From the NCBI RefSeq assembly GCF_034427455.1, contig NZ_JAXQNN010000006.1, positions 1 through 64,000 of the forward strand: a DNA stretch of 64,000 bases. Reading direction: 5' to 3'. Positions 9,774-19,676 of this stretch are shown here, in pieces. Both the position numbers and the translations under genes were made by a program. Position 1 is the stretch's first letter. Each line of letters starts with the position of its first letter. The DNA comes from Jeotgalibacillus haloalkalitolerans (lineage in GTDB: Bacteria > Bacillota > Bacilli > Bacillales > Jeotgalibacillaceae). The notes under the pieces were generated by a model. It had not been told where the DNA came from, searched no databases, and saw only the letters and a program-made list of their open reading frames with translations.

Positions 9774-9907
9774 GGCTGATAATTTCCGCTTCAGGGGGAT
9801 GCTTTCCGCGGACGAACGCTCAGGCCAGGCAGAAGATCACTGCCTTCCGGGGTCTTTCACGATCGTTTTTCCGCAGGAGTCGCCCCCTTCCGCTTCAATC
9901 ACCAGCT
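9774..9907 (+). repeat. Dispersed palindromic repeat, copy 3
   Basis: GGCTGATAATTTCCGCTTC at the left pairs imperfectly with CGCTTCAATCACCAGC at the right. The interior has CCGCGGACGAACGCTCAGG and GGGGTCTTTCACGATCG. The remainder of 9717-10047 is AT-rich with no gene seen. Confidence 0.82.
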
Positions 9908-10047
9908 GTGCAAGTAAGCAGATGAATTCTATCAAGCAATCATTTTTAAATTAAATTGTTAAATTCAATTAATGTGTATTCACGCCTGATGACCGGAGAT
10001 TTAGTCTCTCTGCTAACCATCAGCCAGACTTATATAGATATAAACAT

Positions 10048-10076
10048 AAAAAAACCTGTTGAAACTGGCCAACAGG
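10048..10076 (-). terminator. Terminator after ygaC
   Basis: On the minus strand CCTGTTGGCCAGTTTCAACAGG is followed by seven Ts. Confidence 0.85.
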
Positions 10077-10087
10077 AATGGTCGTGT

Positions 10088-10633
10088 TCATTCTTTTAAG
10101 CGATATCTTTTTTGGAATTGATATCTGCTGTGCCAGACATCGATAAAGTCAGGTGCAAAAGGACCTCTTCTTTGCTTAATCCAGCGAATCAATTTATCAA
10201 CATTACGCTGAAGAATTCTGTCGATCACCGGCGGATATCCCATCAGCTTCCTGTGTTCTTCATACTCATCTTCATCAAGCAGTGTATATGACATGTCAGG
10301 ATATACTTTAATATCAAGATCATAATCAATATATTTCACTGCCTTATCCTCATATACAAATGGTGAACTTAAGTTGCAGTAATAATAAACCCCGTCTTCC
10401 CGGAGCATACAAATAATATTAAACCAGTGTTCCGCGTGAAAGTAACAGATCGCAGGCTCTCTCGTCAGCCATGTACGTCCGTCGGATTCCGTCACAATTG
10501 TACGGTCATTTCCTCCGATGACAATATTTCTTGTTCCTTTAAGGACAGTCGTTTCCTGCCAGACCCGGTGAATGAGCCCATCATGTTTGTAGCTGTGTAT
10601 TTGTATACTCTGCCCTTCTACTGGTAGCGTCAT
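10088..10633 (-). CDS. ygaC: DUF402 nucleoside tri-diphosphatase-like protein YgaC
   Basis: About 181 residues. It closely resembles B. subtilis YgaC through [36 protein letters not shown] and [23 protein letters not shown]402 proteins use two clusters of acidic residues to bind metal; some (staphylococcal Ntdp) hydrolyse nucleoside tri- and diphosphates. The DYDLD...DEDEYE acidic set is present. The start at 10633 follows GGAGATGGAGG; a GTG/ATG start farther up would add an extension not seen in the family. Its stop lies just before a terminator. Confidence 0.88.
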   Translation of the reverse strand: MTLPVEGQSIQIHSYKHDGLIHRVWQETTVLKGTRNIVIGGNDRTIVTESDGRTWLTREPAICYFHAEHWFNIICMLREDGVYYYCNLSSPFVYEDKAVKYIDYDLDIKVYPDMSYTLLDEDEYEEHRKLMGYPPVIDRILQRNVDKLIRWIKQRRGPFAPDFIDVWHSRYQFQKRYRLKE

Positions 10634-10726
10634 CCTCCATCTCCTGCCTTTGAATAAGAAATTTACATTTTCCTGATGAATGTCAGGTCCGCTCATGTAT
10701 GTATTTCACTATTATAACCTTTTCAT

Positions 10727-10756
10727 AAAAAAAGAGCCACCCAGACGGGCAGCTGC
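10727..10756 (-). terminator. Terminator after ygaB
   Basis: On the minus strand GCTGCCC and GGGTGGC pair with two G-U pairs and are followed by CTTTTTTT. Confidence 0.7.
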
Positions 10757-10765
10757 AGTGAGATT

Positions 10766-11002
10766 CTATTCTGCTGGGGTGTTGACGACTTCATTCATCT
10801 GCTGATCAAACATTTCCTGTACGTCTTTCAGTCTGCAATCCAGCTCCTGAAGCTGAACGTGGAGCTGTTCTGCTGAATCATGAATTTCCATCTTCATCAG
10901 AAAATCTCTCATCTTCTTCTTCTTCTCCAGTTCTGCATACAGGTGCAGCAGTTCTTTTGCGGTTTCCATTTGCTGATAGACCTTTTCTTTAAATGCATTC
11001 AT
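10766..11002 (-). CDS. ygaB: YgaB-like coiled-coil protein
   Basis: 78 residues, almost entirely charged helix with heptad-like leucines (KELLHLYAELEKKKKMRDF, LHVQLQELDCRLKDVQEMF). No catalytic motif is present. It matches YgaB, a small protein of unknown role, by size, composition and position between ygaC and sspE. A GGGAGGG site lies 9 nt before the ATG. Confidence 0.8.
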   Translation of the reverse strand: MNAFKEKVYQQMETAKELLHLYAELEKKKKMRDFLMKMEIHDSAEQLHVQLQELDCRLKDVQEMFDQQMNEVVNTPAE

Positions 11003-11092
11003 ATGTTAAAATCCCTCCCGATAAGTTAAGATTCAACTTTTCTGTTGATTTCCCTTTGACTCCTTTTGTCACATCGGGATAAAAATAACGAC

Positions 11093-11120
11093 AAAAAAAC
11101 CGCCCTGAGGCGGTTTTTTC
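11093..11120 (-). terminator. Terminator after sspE
   Basis: AACCGCC and GGCGGTT form a tight hairpin around CTGA with A and T runs on both sides. Confidence 0.9.
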
Positions 11121-11131
11121 GACAACCGTTA

Positions 11132-11308
11132 TTAGCGGTTATTCTGCTGGTTCTGGTTTCCTTTATTAGCTTCAGATTGCTTGTTCTGCTGCTTCACTTC
11201 TGCAGCATTTGTTTCTGAAGCGAACTCTTCAGCAAATGCACCTGCATTTTGCTGCTTTACTTTTTCAACGTTAGTGCCGGCTTGTGTTTTGTTTGGCTGT
11301 TTTTTCAT
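11132..11308 (-). CDS. sspE: Gamma-type small acid-soluble spore protein
   Basis: 58 residues beginning MKKQPNKTQAGTNVEKVKQQ. It has the family repeat with FAEEFASETNAAEVKQQNK and is rich in Q, N, A and K with no W or C. Gamma-type SASP are stored in the spore core and are broken down by the GPR protease at germination to supply amino acids; FAEEFASET contains the typical GPR cleavage context. GGAGGTG lies 8 nt upstream. Two stop codons follow in tandem (11132 and 11129). A sigma-G-like promoter lies upstream. The gene shows that the organism forms endospores. Confidence 0.93.
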   Translation of the reverse strand: MKKQPNKTQAGTNVEKVKQQNAGAFAEEFASETNAAEVKQQNKQSEANKGNQNQQNNR

Positions 11309-11331
11309 TGAGATCTCACCTCCGTGAAACT

Positions 11332-11361
11332 TAATATGTTCAGGAGGGAAAGATCTTATTC
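11332..11361 (-). promoter_or_regulatory. Sigma-G-like promoter of sspE
   Basis: On the minus strand a -35 TGAATA-type element (GAATA, 11357-11361) and a -10 CATATTA (11332-11338) are 18 bp apart. These fit the forespore sigma-G pattern, and SspE is a classic sigma-G target. Confidence 0.7.
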
Positions 11362-11366
11362 ATGAA

Positions 11367-12128
<762 letters not shown>

Positions 12129-13226
12129 TTACGTTAACTCTTTCCAGCGGTTTGCAATCTTCCTGTGTGAAACAGGCATGGCAAGCTTTTCAATGTCATC
12201 TTTTGATACCCATTGAGTCTGTTCAGGCAGTGCTGTATCTGATTGATTGACTGTCGCTCTTCCAACCTGCATTTTCCAGATCAGATGCGTGAATATATGA
12301 TCCTGAACCATCCATTCTTCATCAATGATCATCGCGTCAACGTGATAATCAGATGATAAAAGTTCTGTCATTTGCACACCGGTGTCCGTTCCGTTTCTCT
12401 CAAAGCTTGGGAACTCCCACATATTTGCAAGGAGTCCCTGCTCCGGTCTTTGCGTGACGAGCACCTCACCCTTTTTATTTTCTGCGATAACCGTCAGCAG
12501 TTCAACCGTTTTTGCAGCTTTCTTTTTACTTTTCACAGGAAGCTCCTGCTGGGTCCCTTCTTCAAATGCCGCACAGTGAGCCTGAACCGGACACAGGAAG
12601 CATGACGGTGATGTAGGCGTGCAGACAATCGCGCCAAGCTCCATTAATGCCTGATTAAAATAAGATGGGTTTTCTTTATAAATCAGCTCTCTTACTCCCG
12701 CTTCAAAAATCTTTCTTGAAGACGGTTTCGCTATATCATCCCATATAGACAGAATGCGTGACATGACCCGCATGACATTTCCATCTACTGCGGGTTCAGG
12801 CTTTCCATATGCAATGCTCAGGATTGCCCCCGCTGTATAAGGACCGACTCCTTTTAGCGCTGAAATATCTTTCGGATTATCCGGTACAATTCCAGCGTAA
12901 GTCTCATGTACTTCCCTGACAGCAGCCTGCAGATTTCTGGCTCTTGAGTAGTAACCAAGTCCTTCCCATGCTTTTAGCACCTGATCTTCCGGTGCATTCG
13001 CCAGAGCTTCTACTGTCGGGAATTGCTCCATAAAGCGGTTATAATAAGGAATCACTGTATCCACTCTGGTCTGCTGGAGCATGATCTCAGAGACCCAGAC
13101 TCTGTAGGGATCCTGATTTTCTCTCCATGGAAGATCTCTCATCTCCTCTTCAAACCAGCCAACGAGGTCTTCTCCAAATTTTTTGGCATTTACCTTTTTT
13201 ATTCGCTTTTCTAGTTCTTCATTCAT
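12129..13226 (-). CDS. mutY: A/G-specific adenine DNA glycosylase MutY
   Basis: 365 residues. It removes adenine mispaired with 8-oxoguanine. [20 protein letters not shown] holds the catalytic glutamate. [18 protein letters not shown] and [13 protein letters not shown] form the helix-hairpin-helix and catalytic Asp. The iron-sulfur cluster ligands are C-x6-C-x2-C-x5-C ([17 protein letters not shown]). A NUDIX-like C-terminal domain recognises 8-oxoG. AAAGGATGG precedes the ATG. Equivalent to B. subtilis yfhQ, next to fabL and yfhP. Confidence 0.95.
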   Translation of the reverse strand: MNEELEKRIKKVNAKKFGEDLVGWFEEEMRDLPWRENQDPYRVWVSEIMLQQTRVDTVIPYYNRFMEQFPTVEALANAPEDQVLKAWEGLGYYSRARNLQAAVREVHETYAGIVPDNPKDISALKGVGPYTAGAILSIAYGKPEPAVDGNVMRVMSRILSIWDDIAKPSSRKIFEAGVRELIYKENPSYFNQALMELGAIVCTPTSPSCFLCPVQAHCAAFEEGTQQELPVKSKKKAAKTVELLTVIAENKKGEVLVTQRPEQGLLANMWEFPSFERNGTDTGVQMTELLSSDYHVDAMIIDEEWMVQDHIFTHLIWKMQVGRATVNQSDTALPEQTQWVSKDDIEKLAMPVSHRKIANRWKELT

Positions 13227-13357
13227 AAATATCCATCCTTTATGTTAAATCGCCTGAATTCAAGGGAATAGTCTAATGTTAGGCAGATCGTTTCTTGCAA
13301 TATATAATTGAAATGCGACATAATAAAAAAACCGGGATGTAAAGGAGGGGTTGCAAA

Positions 13358-14341
13358 TTGGATACTGGTACGCACATCGTAATGGGTTTTGCAATCGGCG
13401 GTCTGGCTGCCATCGATCCAGTCGTCGCCAACGACCCTGCAACTGCCCAAAGTGTTTTAATCGCCGCAGTCATCGGCTCCCAGGCACCTGATGCTGATAC
13501 GGTTCTGAAGCTTAGAAATAATGCGGTATATATCAGACATCACCGCGGTATCACACATTCCGTGCCAGCTGTTATGCTGTGGCCAATCGCCATTACTGCA
13601 GCCATTTATCCATTTTTCCCTGAAGCAAACCTGCTTCATTTATGGTTATGGACTTTCCTTGCAGTATTTCTGCATGTATTCGTCGATATATTTAACAGCT
13701 ACGGTACACAGGCACTCCGTCCTTTTTCATCAAGGTGGGTAGCGCTTGGTGTCATCAATACATTTGACCCGATTATTTTCGGGATCCATATCATCGGACT
13801 CATCATTTGGGGATTTGGTGCAAATCCGGTACCGACTTTCCTCATTATGTATGCGGTAATCGTCGGCTATTATATCGTCAGGTTCATGCTTCAATCTGCA
13901 GTTCGCCATTCAATTAAAAATACGATACCTAAAGCAGACAATGTTATTATCGCACCTACGATCCGCTTTTACCAATGGCGAATCGCTGCGGAAACGAAAG
14001 AGCATTTTTATGTGGGACGTGCTTACGGACGATCAATTACCATCTACGATAAATTCAAAAAGAAATCAATTCCTGATAATGAAATTTTTCAAAAAGCGAA
14101 AACTGATCGCAATGTTTCAGCTTTCCTGTCATTTTCACCATTGTACCGCTGGGAACTGAGTGAAGGTGATGATCAGTATGAAGTCAGGTTTATTGACTTG
14201 AGATACCGGAGTAATGATCATTATCCATTTGTGGCAGTTGTCCAGATGGATAAGGACCTTGAGATTCAGAGCTCTTATACAGGTTGGATCTTCAGTGAAG
14301 AGAAGCTGCAGAAAAAACTGGATATTCTTCCGAATGAATGA
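13358..14341 (+). CDS. yfhP: YfhP-like DUF457 membrane metal-dependent hydrolase
   Basis: 327 residues. The N-terminus (MDTGTHIVMGFAIGGLA) and HHRGITHSVPAVMLW carry the conserved His pattern of the YdjM/DUF457 metal-dependent hydrolase-like family. Several membrane helices span about residues 75-175, followed by a soluble C-terminal domain of about 140 residues. B. subtilis YfhP has been described as affecting expression of its mutY (yfhQ)-fabL neighbours; whether that holds here is inference. The start is TTG at 13358, 9 nt after AAAGGAGG; no better ATG exists nearby. Divergent from mutY. Confidence 0.8.
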   Translation: MDTGTHIVMGFAIGGLAAIDPVVANDPATAQSVLIAAVIGSQAPDADTVLKLRNNAVYIRHHRGITHSVPAVMLWPIAITAAIYPFFPEANLLHLWLWTFLAVFLHVFVDIFNSYGTQALRPFSSRWVALGVINTFDPIIFGIHIIGLIIWGFGANPVPTFLIMYAVIVGYYIVRFMLQSAVRHSIKNTIPKADNVIIAPTIRFYQWRIAAETKEHFYVGRAYGRSITIYDKFKKKSIPDNEIFQKAKTDRNVSAFLSFSPLYRWELSEGDDQYEVRFIDLRYRSNDHYPFVAVVQMDKDLEIQSSYTGWIFSEEKLQKKLDILPNE

Positions 14342-14345
14342 TGAA

Positions 14346-14513
14346 GAGCCTGGGACAACTGTCTCAGGCTCTTTAACCGTTTCGCTGCGCTTCAGGCGGA
14401 CGCTTTCCGGACGGAGCTTGCTGAGCCTCCTCGCCTTCGGCTGCGGGGTCTCAGCTTCACTCTATTCGTCCCGGAGTCGCCGCCTTACGCTTCGCTACAC
14501 TAAGGTTTCTGTA
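14346..14513 (+). repeat. Composite hairpin plus palindromic repeat, copy 4
   Basis: GAGCCTGGGACA pairs with TGTCTCAGGCTC (14346-14371), then CTTT, immediately after the yfhP stop, so it can serve as its terminator. The repeat body 14378-14513 shows GGCGGACGCTTTCCGGACG against CGTCCCGGAGTCGCCGCC and an inner GCTGAGCC...CTCAGC. Confidence 0.85.
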
Positions 14514-14560
14514 CTTTGTAGCGTTACTTTTTGAATGATCTAGCTTTATCCACCCGTTTT

Positions 14561-14824
14561 TTAATGAATATCATCATTCTTCAAAATCGCTGCATACTTT
14601 TCGTTCATTGCAGCGACGTCACTGATCCTGTCACCGTAGTTATCAATCCACTGTTCCACGATTCTCTTAGACATTTCTTCTCCATGATATTCATAGCCTG
14701 CTTTTGCATACGTTGCTTCGAAATCTTCTTTTAACAGATCAATGAGCATACCGGCTTTTTCTTCAGAAAGTGATGGGTCTTTCAATCTGAGCTTATCAAT
14801 TAATGCCTGTTTCTCTTCACTCAT
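14561..14824 (-). CDS. yfhJ: YfhJ-like small protein (WVELL family)
   Basis: 87 residues. It resembles YfhJ through LIDLLKEDFEATYAKAGYEY, IVEQWIDNYGDRI and NEKYAAIL. The family's function is unknown; the protein is small, soluble and helical. GGAGG lies 8 nt before the ATG. Its ATG overlaps the yfhH stop (ATGA), so the two are translationally coupled. Confidence 0.82.
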   Translation of the reverse strand: MSEEKQALIDKLRLKDPSLSEEKAGMLIDLLKEDFEATYAKAGYEYHGEEMSKRIVEQWIDNYGDRISDVAAMNEKYAAILKNDDIH

Positions 14825-15156
14825 GATTGACCTCCTTTTTTATTCTCAAGCAGGGAGATTGGCAGTGCTTCAAGCTCTCTTTCCCCGCCAAGTCTGTAGC
14901 CCCATGCAAATACACCGTTCAGATAATCAATTTTGAAATACTTACCCGGATCATTTTTAATCGCATAGACTTCCTGCTTTTTAAAGTCTTTTGGATTCAG
15001 TAAATAAGCTTCAGCCATAATCGCTTTTCTTTCTAATACGGCGAATTCATTTACAATCCCGAGCGCTTCTGCCTTACGCGCTTTTTCTTTGAGCTGGGCA
15101 ATTTCCTGTTTCAGCTCGTGTTCGGTCATTGTACTGTATCTTTTTTCTGTGGACAT
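14821..15156 (-). CDS. yfhH: YfhH-like DUF1811 protein
   Basis: 111 residues from the ATG at 15156, which follows GAGGTG at 6 nt; a GTG three codons earlier overlaps that site. MTEHELKQEIAQLKEKARKA and ERKAIMAEAYLLNP form a helical N-terminal part, and FKIDYLNGVFAWGYRLGGE a small SH3-like barrel, as in YfhH. No function is known. The last codons double as the ribosome site of yfhJ. It is divergent from the SDR gene. Confidence 0.85.
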   Translation of the reverse strand: MSTEKRYSTMTEHELKQEIAQLKEKARKAEALGIVNEFAVLERKAIMAEAYLLNPKDFKKQEVYAIKNDPGKYFKIDYLNGVFAWGYRLGGERELEALPISLLENKKGGQS

Positions 15157-15252
15157 GTTAAACACCTCATGAGCATTATAATGGACGGGCTGAACAAAAT
15201 CACGGATTGTGGTAGGATTTTGTTTATAAACGATTCACAAAGGAGCTTTCAA

Positions 15253-15912
15253 ATGGCTAAAAAAATTGCTTTAATCACAGGTGCCGGTTCCGGTCTTGGA
15301 AAAGAACTTGCGCTGTTATTCGGCCAGGATTATCACATTGTACTTGTTGGCAGAACTGCTGATAAGCTTGAAGACGTGGCATCATTTCTATCTGAAAGTA
15401 CTGTCATAACTGCTGACGTGGCGGATCCCTCTTCTATCCAGAAGCTTTATGAACAGCTGTCAGAAAAGAATCTGTTGCCGGATCTGCTGGTAAATAATGC
15501 AGGGGTTGGCCACTTCGGAAGAGCTGAGAGCTTAAGCTATGATCAGCTGAATGAAATGATGCATATCAATGCTATCGGTCCAATGCTTTTAACGAATACG
15601 CTGCTGGCTGATATGAAAAAGAAAAAGAGCGGTATCATTCTGAATATCCTTTCTACCGCTGCGCAAAAAGGAAAAGTGAATGAAACCGGTTATGTTGCTT
15701 CGAAATATGCGTTCAGGGGCTATTCAGAAAGCCTGGCAAAAGAGGTTGCCCAAGATGGCATTCGTGTCGTCAGAGCTTATATGGGTGGGATGAATACGCC
15801 GTTTTGGGATCATAATCATTATGTTTCAGATCCTGACAGACTCCCTGATCCAAAAGAAATCGCTGAAAGAATTTATCATCAGATGGATCAGGATGAAATT
15901 CAGGCATCCTGA
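15253..15912 (+). CDS. Short-chain dehydrogenase/reductase
   Basis: 219 residues. The cofactor motif TGAGSGLGKE, the NNAGVG motif and the catalytic YVASK lie in order, so it is a classical SDR, probably NADP-linked. The sequence resembles sepiapterin-reductase-like and YqjQ/YueD-type enzymes; the substrate is unknown. It is somewhat short at the C-terminus but ends cleanly. AAAGGAG precedes the ATG at 15253. It converges with recX. Confidence 0.8.
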   Translation: MAKKIALITGAGSGLGKELALLFGQDYHIVLVGRTADKLEDVASFLSESTVITADVADPSSIQKLYEQLSEKNLLPDLLVNNAGVGHFGRAESLSYDQLNEMMHINAIGPMLLTNTLLADMKKKKSGIILNILSTAAQKGKVNETGYVASKYAFRGYSESLAKEVAQDGIRVVRAYMGGMNTPFWDHNHYVSDPDRLPDPKEIAERIYHQMDQDEIQAS

Positions 15913-15916
15913 CATA

Positions 15917-15953
15917 TGCCGGCTGGTCGTTTTTATCAGGATCAGCCGCTTTT
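15917..15953. terminator. Hairpin between convergent SDR and recX genes
   Basis: CGGCTGGTC and GATCAGCCG pair around a T-rich loop, followed by CTTTTAA. Confidence 0.6.
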
Positions 15954-16755
15954 AATCTTCTTCCCTCAGCTCTTCAATCGCCCATTCAATTTCATCCATT
16001 GTAAAGCCTTTACGATATAAAGCCTGTTTCATTCTTTGTTCATATTCAAATCCTTCAAACTTACGGGCATATTTGTTGTGCGCTTTTTTCGCCTGGGCTA
16101 AAACAGCTGTTTTCTGTTCATCTTCATCCCTTTCAACAGACAGGTCTGCAAGGACTGCAGAAACCGTCTGCCCGCTGTACCCTTTTCTTGCGAGCGTATC
16201 CTGGGTTTTCTTTTTAATCTGCAGTGGTGACAGCTTTGGGTTTTTCTTTATGACTTTATCCATAATCGCTGCCGCCCGCTCCTTCCATTCTTCAGCTAAC
16301 CTCTCACTCATCAAAGCCTCAATGATCTCGTTAGAAATCCCCTTTTCTTTCAGACCGGTTTTGATCTGAAGAGGCCCTTTATCAGTGGTATTCACTTTTG
16401 TATTAATAAATGCTTTCGCAAATTCTTCATCATTTACATAGCCGTAGTGTCTGAGCTTATGGAGCGTCTCCTCAATTGCCGCTTCTCCCATTTCATGCTC
16501 CAGTAAATAGTCAGCAATTTCTTTCTCAGACCGCATCCGGTAACTCAAGTAGACAAGCGCCTTATTGAAACCCTTGCGGATCTGATCCTCATACTCAATC
16601 TCACCTATATCAAAATCATCAATTTCTTTATTTTTCTGAAGCTGATACTGGACTAAGACAGCTTCATCCACACTAAATGCATACTTGCCATCAAGAAATA
16701 TATTATAGCGTTCTTCATTACGCTTTTGCTTTGTGATCTTTGTAATAACAGGCAT
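15952..16755 (-). CDS. recX: Recombination regulator RecX
   Basis: 267 residues. It consists of tandem three-helix repeats (ALVYLSYRMRSEKEIADYL, LRHYGYVNDEEFAKAFI, LQIKTGLKEKGISNEIIEAL, FEYEQRMKQALYRKGFTMDE), the RecX architecture that binds RecA filaments and modulates them. The longer form with an N-terminal extension is typical of Bacillales. The start at 16755 follows GGAGGTG; an ATG at 16770 lies ahead of it. Equivalent to B. subtilis yfhG/recX, adjacent to yfhF as there. Confidence 0.9.
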   Translation of the reverse strand: MPVITKITKQKRNEERYNIFLDGKYAFSVDEAVLVQYQLQKNKEIDDFDIGEIEYEDQIRKGFNKALVYLSYRMRSEKEIADYLLEHEMGEAAIEETLHKLRHYGYVNDEEFAKAFINTKVNTTDKGPLQIKTGLKEKGISNEIIEALMSERLAEEWKERAAAIMDKVIKKNPKLSPLQIKKKTQDTLARKGYSGQTVSAVLADLSVERDEDEQKTAVLAQAKKAHNKYARKFEGFEYEQRMKQALYRKGFTMDEIEWAIEELREED

Positions 16756-16917
16756 GGGAAACACCTCCAACCAAACAATATCATATTTTTCTGAATAACG
16801 CTTTGTACGGATTCAAAAATCGCAAAACACATTATTACACCATGCCACACATGTAAAGAAGGGATTCAGGGTATGAGAGTTGAAAGAGTATTTATTAACA
16901 GTGCTGGAGGGATTTAG

Positions 16918-17823
16918 ATGAATATTTTATTAAGCGGAGGAACCGGCTTTGCAGGCAGATCCATTACAAAGTTACTGACTGATAAAGGACATGATGTATT
17001 TATCCTCACCAGAAACCCTGATAAGGAAAACAAGCCACACGTAACTTATATCAAGTGGCTTGCAGATGGCGCAGCACCTGAAGAGGAACTGCCAAAAATC
17101 GATGTGGTTATAAACCTTGCAGGTGAATCAATTAACAATGGCAGATGGAACGATGAACAAAAGAAAAAAATCTATGACAGCCGGATGGAAGCAACAGATG
17201 AGATCCTCAGGCTGATCCGGGCATTTGACGAAACGCCATCAGTGCTTGTCAATGCAAGCGCAATCGGCATATACCCGCCATCTGAAACGAAAATTTATAC
17301 TGAATCCTCAAATGAAAGAGGAGACGACTTTTTGGCTGAAACTGTTGTGGACTGGGAGTATAAAGCAAAGCTCGCTGAAGATGAAGGTGTCAGAGTCGTA
17401 TGCGCGCGCTTTGGTATCATTTTAGGAAAAGATGACGGTGCACTTCCTAACATCGTGCTTCCTTATAAAATGATGGCCGGCGGCACAGTCGGTACAGGAA
17501 GGCAATGGCTTTCATGGGTGCACCACGAAGACGTGGCAAGAGCAGTGTGGCATGCAATTGAAGACGAAACCCTCGAAGGTCCGGTTAACGTAACTGCACC
17601 TAATCCAATGAAAATGAGAGACTTCGGCAAAACAGTCGGCACCGTCCTCAACCGCCCGCACTGGATGCCGGTACCAGGCTTTGCGCTGAAACTTGCTCTT
17701 GGCGACAAAAGCTCACTCGTTCTTGAAGGCAACAAGGTACTCCCTAAGGTACTTGAAGAACACGGATTTACATTTAAATATCCATTGCTCCATGATGCTT
17801 TAAAGGAGATTTATGATAAATGA
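16918..17823 (+). CDS. yfhF: TIGR01777 family epimerase-like protein (YfhF)
   Basis: 301 residues. An extended-SDR Rossmann start (ILLSGGTGFAGRSITKLL) and VINLAGESINNGRW are diagnostic of the TIGR01777/SulA-like family. A C-terminal DUF1731 part covers NRPHWMPVPGFALKLALGD. The nucleotide-sugar-epimerase relation is only structural; no substrate is known. GGAGGG lies 5-6 nt before the ATG. It is divergent from recX, as in B. subtilis. Confidence 0.85.
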   Translation: MNILLSGGTGFAGRSITKLLTDKGHDVFILTRNPDKENKPHVTYIKWLADGAAPEEELPKIDVVINLAGESINNGRWNDEQKKKIYDSRMEATDEILRLIRAFDETPSVLVNASAIGIYPPSETKIYTESSNERGDDFLAETVVDWEYKAKLAEDEGVRVVCARFGIILGKDDGALPNIVLPYKMMAGGTVGTGRQWLSWVHHEDVARAVWHAIEDETLEGPVNVTAPNPMKMRDFGKTVGTVLNRPHWMPVPGFALKLALGDKSSLVLEGNKVLPKVLEEHGFTFKYPLLHDALKEIYDK

Positions 17824-17828
17824 AAAAA

Positions 17829-17985
17829 GAGGTCGAGACATTTGTCTCGACCTCTTTTATCGTTCCGCTGCGCTTCAGGCGGACGCTTTCCGGACGGAGG
17901 TTGCCAAGCCTCCTCGCCTTTGGCTGCGGGGTCTCGGCTTCCCTCTAATCGTCCCGGAGTCGCCGCCTTACACTCCACTGCACTA
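17829..17985 (+). repeat. Composite hairpin plus palindromic repeat, copy 5
   Basis: A perfect 12-bp palindrome stem GAGGTCGAGACA/TGTCTCGACCTC (17829-17854) plus TTTT follows yfhF by a few bases. The repeat body runs 17861-17985 with the standard arms GGCGGACGC...AGTCGCCGCC. Confidence 0.87.
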
Positions 17986-18093
17986 TGTTTTACTTTTAAA
18001 ATTTAAAAGGTAATTGCATGATAAAAGTTATAACTCTTACTCCAAAATAAAACTTCTCTTACGAATACAAGCTTAAGTATAAGGTACAACACC

Positions 18094-18232
18094 AGCAGCG
18101 CCTTGGAGGGCAGGACGTAGACTCCTGCGGAAAAACGTTCGGGAAAGACCCCGCAGGGCAGTGGTCTTCTGCCCGAGGAGGCTTGAGCGTTCGTCCGCGG
18201 AAAGCGAAGTTCTGCCCGGAAAGGCGTTGCGG
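18094..18232 (-). repeat. Dispersed palindromic repeat, copy 6 (variant arms)
   Basis: Opposite orientation. The core (CCGCGGACGAACGCTCAAGC ... CCGCAGGAGTC on the minus strand) is shared with copies at 9774 and 58149, but the outer arms are unrelated to theirs: AACGCC...GGGCAG against CTGCCC...GGCGCT. They are still complementary. Between 17986 and 18093 I see nothing but AT-rich sequence. Confidence 0.8.
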
Positions 18233-18252
18233 TTCAAAATGAACACTAACAC

Positions 18253-19644
18253 TTACCCAAGCAGCTTCTTAATCGTATCCAGGCTCGTCTTATAAGGCGG
18301 GAATGCTAGCTTCACATCCACCTTCGTACTCTTCTTCATCATACTCTTCCGGTGCGTAAACGTATCAAAACTATGCTTCCCGTGATATGCATTTACACCC
18401 GAATGCCCAACACCGCCAAACGGCAGATGTTCATTCGATACATGACTCAGCGTATCATTCACACACCCGCCGCCAAACGAAATCCGGCCAAGCACCTGAT
18501 TTTCCGTATGACTGTTTTCAGTAAACACATACAGCGCGAGCGGTTTCGGATGCTCATTAATCATATTAATGGCATCATCTAGATTTGTATAAGTCAAAAC
18601 CGGAAGAACCGGTCCGAAAATCTCATCCTCCATCGCAGCAGATGACCAGTCCGCCCCATCAAGAATGGTCGGCTCGATAAATTTATCATCACGGTCCGTC
18701 TTACCACCATACACAATCAGGTCCTGATCACGATTGATGATGTCCTGCAGACGATCGAAATGCTTTTCGTTTACAATCCGGCCGTATTCATCGTTCTGCT
18801 GGATCTCCTGTCCGTAAAATTCCTGAACGGTTTCTTTCAGCTTTTCGACCAGCTGATCCTTCACTGATTCATGAACCACAAGATAATCCGGTGCAATACA
18901 TGTCTGACCTGAATTGATCAGCTTGCCCCACATGATTCTGCGTGCAGCCTTATCAAGATCAGCTGTTTCATCAACAATCGTCGGACTCTTGCCGCCAAGC
19001 TCAAGTGTATGCGGCACAAGATTTTTAGATGCTGCTTCCATAACAATCTTTCCGACAGGAACGCTGCCTGTAAAGAATAGATAATCAAATGGTGCATTGA
19101 TTAATAATGACGTTTCTTCCTTCTCACCCTCCACCACTGACAGATAGGCTGGATCAAAGTTATCTTCAATCATTTTCTTTACCACTTTTGCTGTTTCAGG
19201 TGTGCTTTCTGAAGGCTTCAGTACCGCACAGTTCCCAGCAGCCATTGCACCGATTAACGGCTCCACTAACAGCTGGAACGGGTAATTAAACGGCCCAATA
19301 ATCAATACGCTGCCATAAGGCTCTTTCATGATAAAGCTTTTTGAAGGCATCTGAAAAACAGGGGTTTTCACTTTTTCAGTTTCTGACCACTGCTTCACGT
19401 TTTTAATCATTGTTTTAATACTTTTAAGGGTAAAACCGATCTCAGTGACATACCCTTCGAATTCATTTTTGCCAAGGTCTTTATTTAAAGCATTCAAAAT
19501 GTCCTGTTCATGTTCTTTAATCACGCGCTGAAGTCTTTTCAGCTGACTGATGCGAAACTTCACATCTTTTGTTACACCGCTTTGAAAAAAGGTTTTCTGA
19601 CGATCAATGATTTTTTGAACATCTTCTTTTGTTTGAATATCCAC
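18253..19644 (-). CDS. Aldehyde dehydrogenase (class 3-like)
   Basis: About 463 residues. It oxidises aldehydes to acids with NAD(P)+. IIGPFNYPFQLLVEPLIGA, FTGSVPVGKIVM, HTLELGGKSPTIV with the general-base glutamate, and NSGQTCIAPDY with the catalytic cysteine are present. Length and the C-terminal HLPFGGVGHSGVNAYHGKH are those of the YwdH/AldH class 3 group acting on fatty or aromatic aldehydes. The start is GTG at 19644, 7 nt after AGGAGG; the frame open to 19680 overlaps the upstream gene. Probably co-transcribed with rlmD. Confidence 0.88.
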   Translation of the reverse strand: MDIQTKEDVQKIIDRQKTFFQSGVTKDVKFRISQLKRLQRVIKEHEQDILNALNKDLGKNEFEGYVTEIGFTLKSIKTMIKNVKQWSETEKVKTPVFQMPSKSFIMKEPYGSVLIIGPFNYPFQLLVEPLIGAMAAGNCAVLKPSESTPETAKVVKKMIEDNFDPAYLSVVEGEKEETSLLINAPFDYLFFTGSVPVGKIVMEAASKNLVPHTLELGGKSPTIVDETADLDKAARRIMWGKLINSGQTCIAPDYLVVHESVKDQLVEKLKETVQEFYGQEIQQNDEYGRIVNEKHFDRLQDIINRDQDLIVYGGKTDRDDKFIEPTILDGADWSSAAMEDEIFGPVLPVLTYTNLDDAINMINEHPKPLALYVFTENSHTENQVLGRISFGGGCVNDTLSHVSNEHLPFGGVGHSGVNAYHGKHSFDTFTHRKSMMKKSTKVDVKLAFPPYKTSLDTIKKLLG

Positions 19645-19676
19645 TTTTGTTCCTCCTTTTCCAGCAGGAATCAGCT

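Noticed and set aside
14214-14534. Plus-strand frame over the end of yfhP and a repeat
   Set aside because: The apparent protein likeness to a frame at 51557-52018 comes only from the shared repeat DNA.
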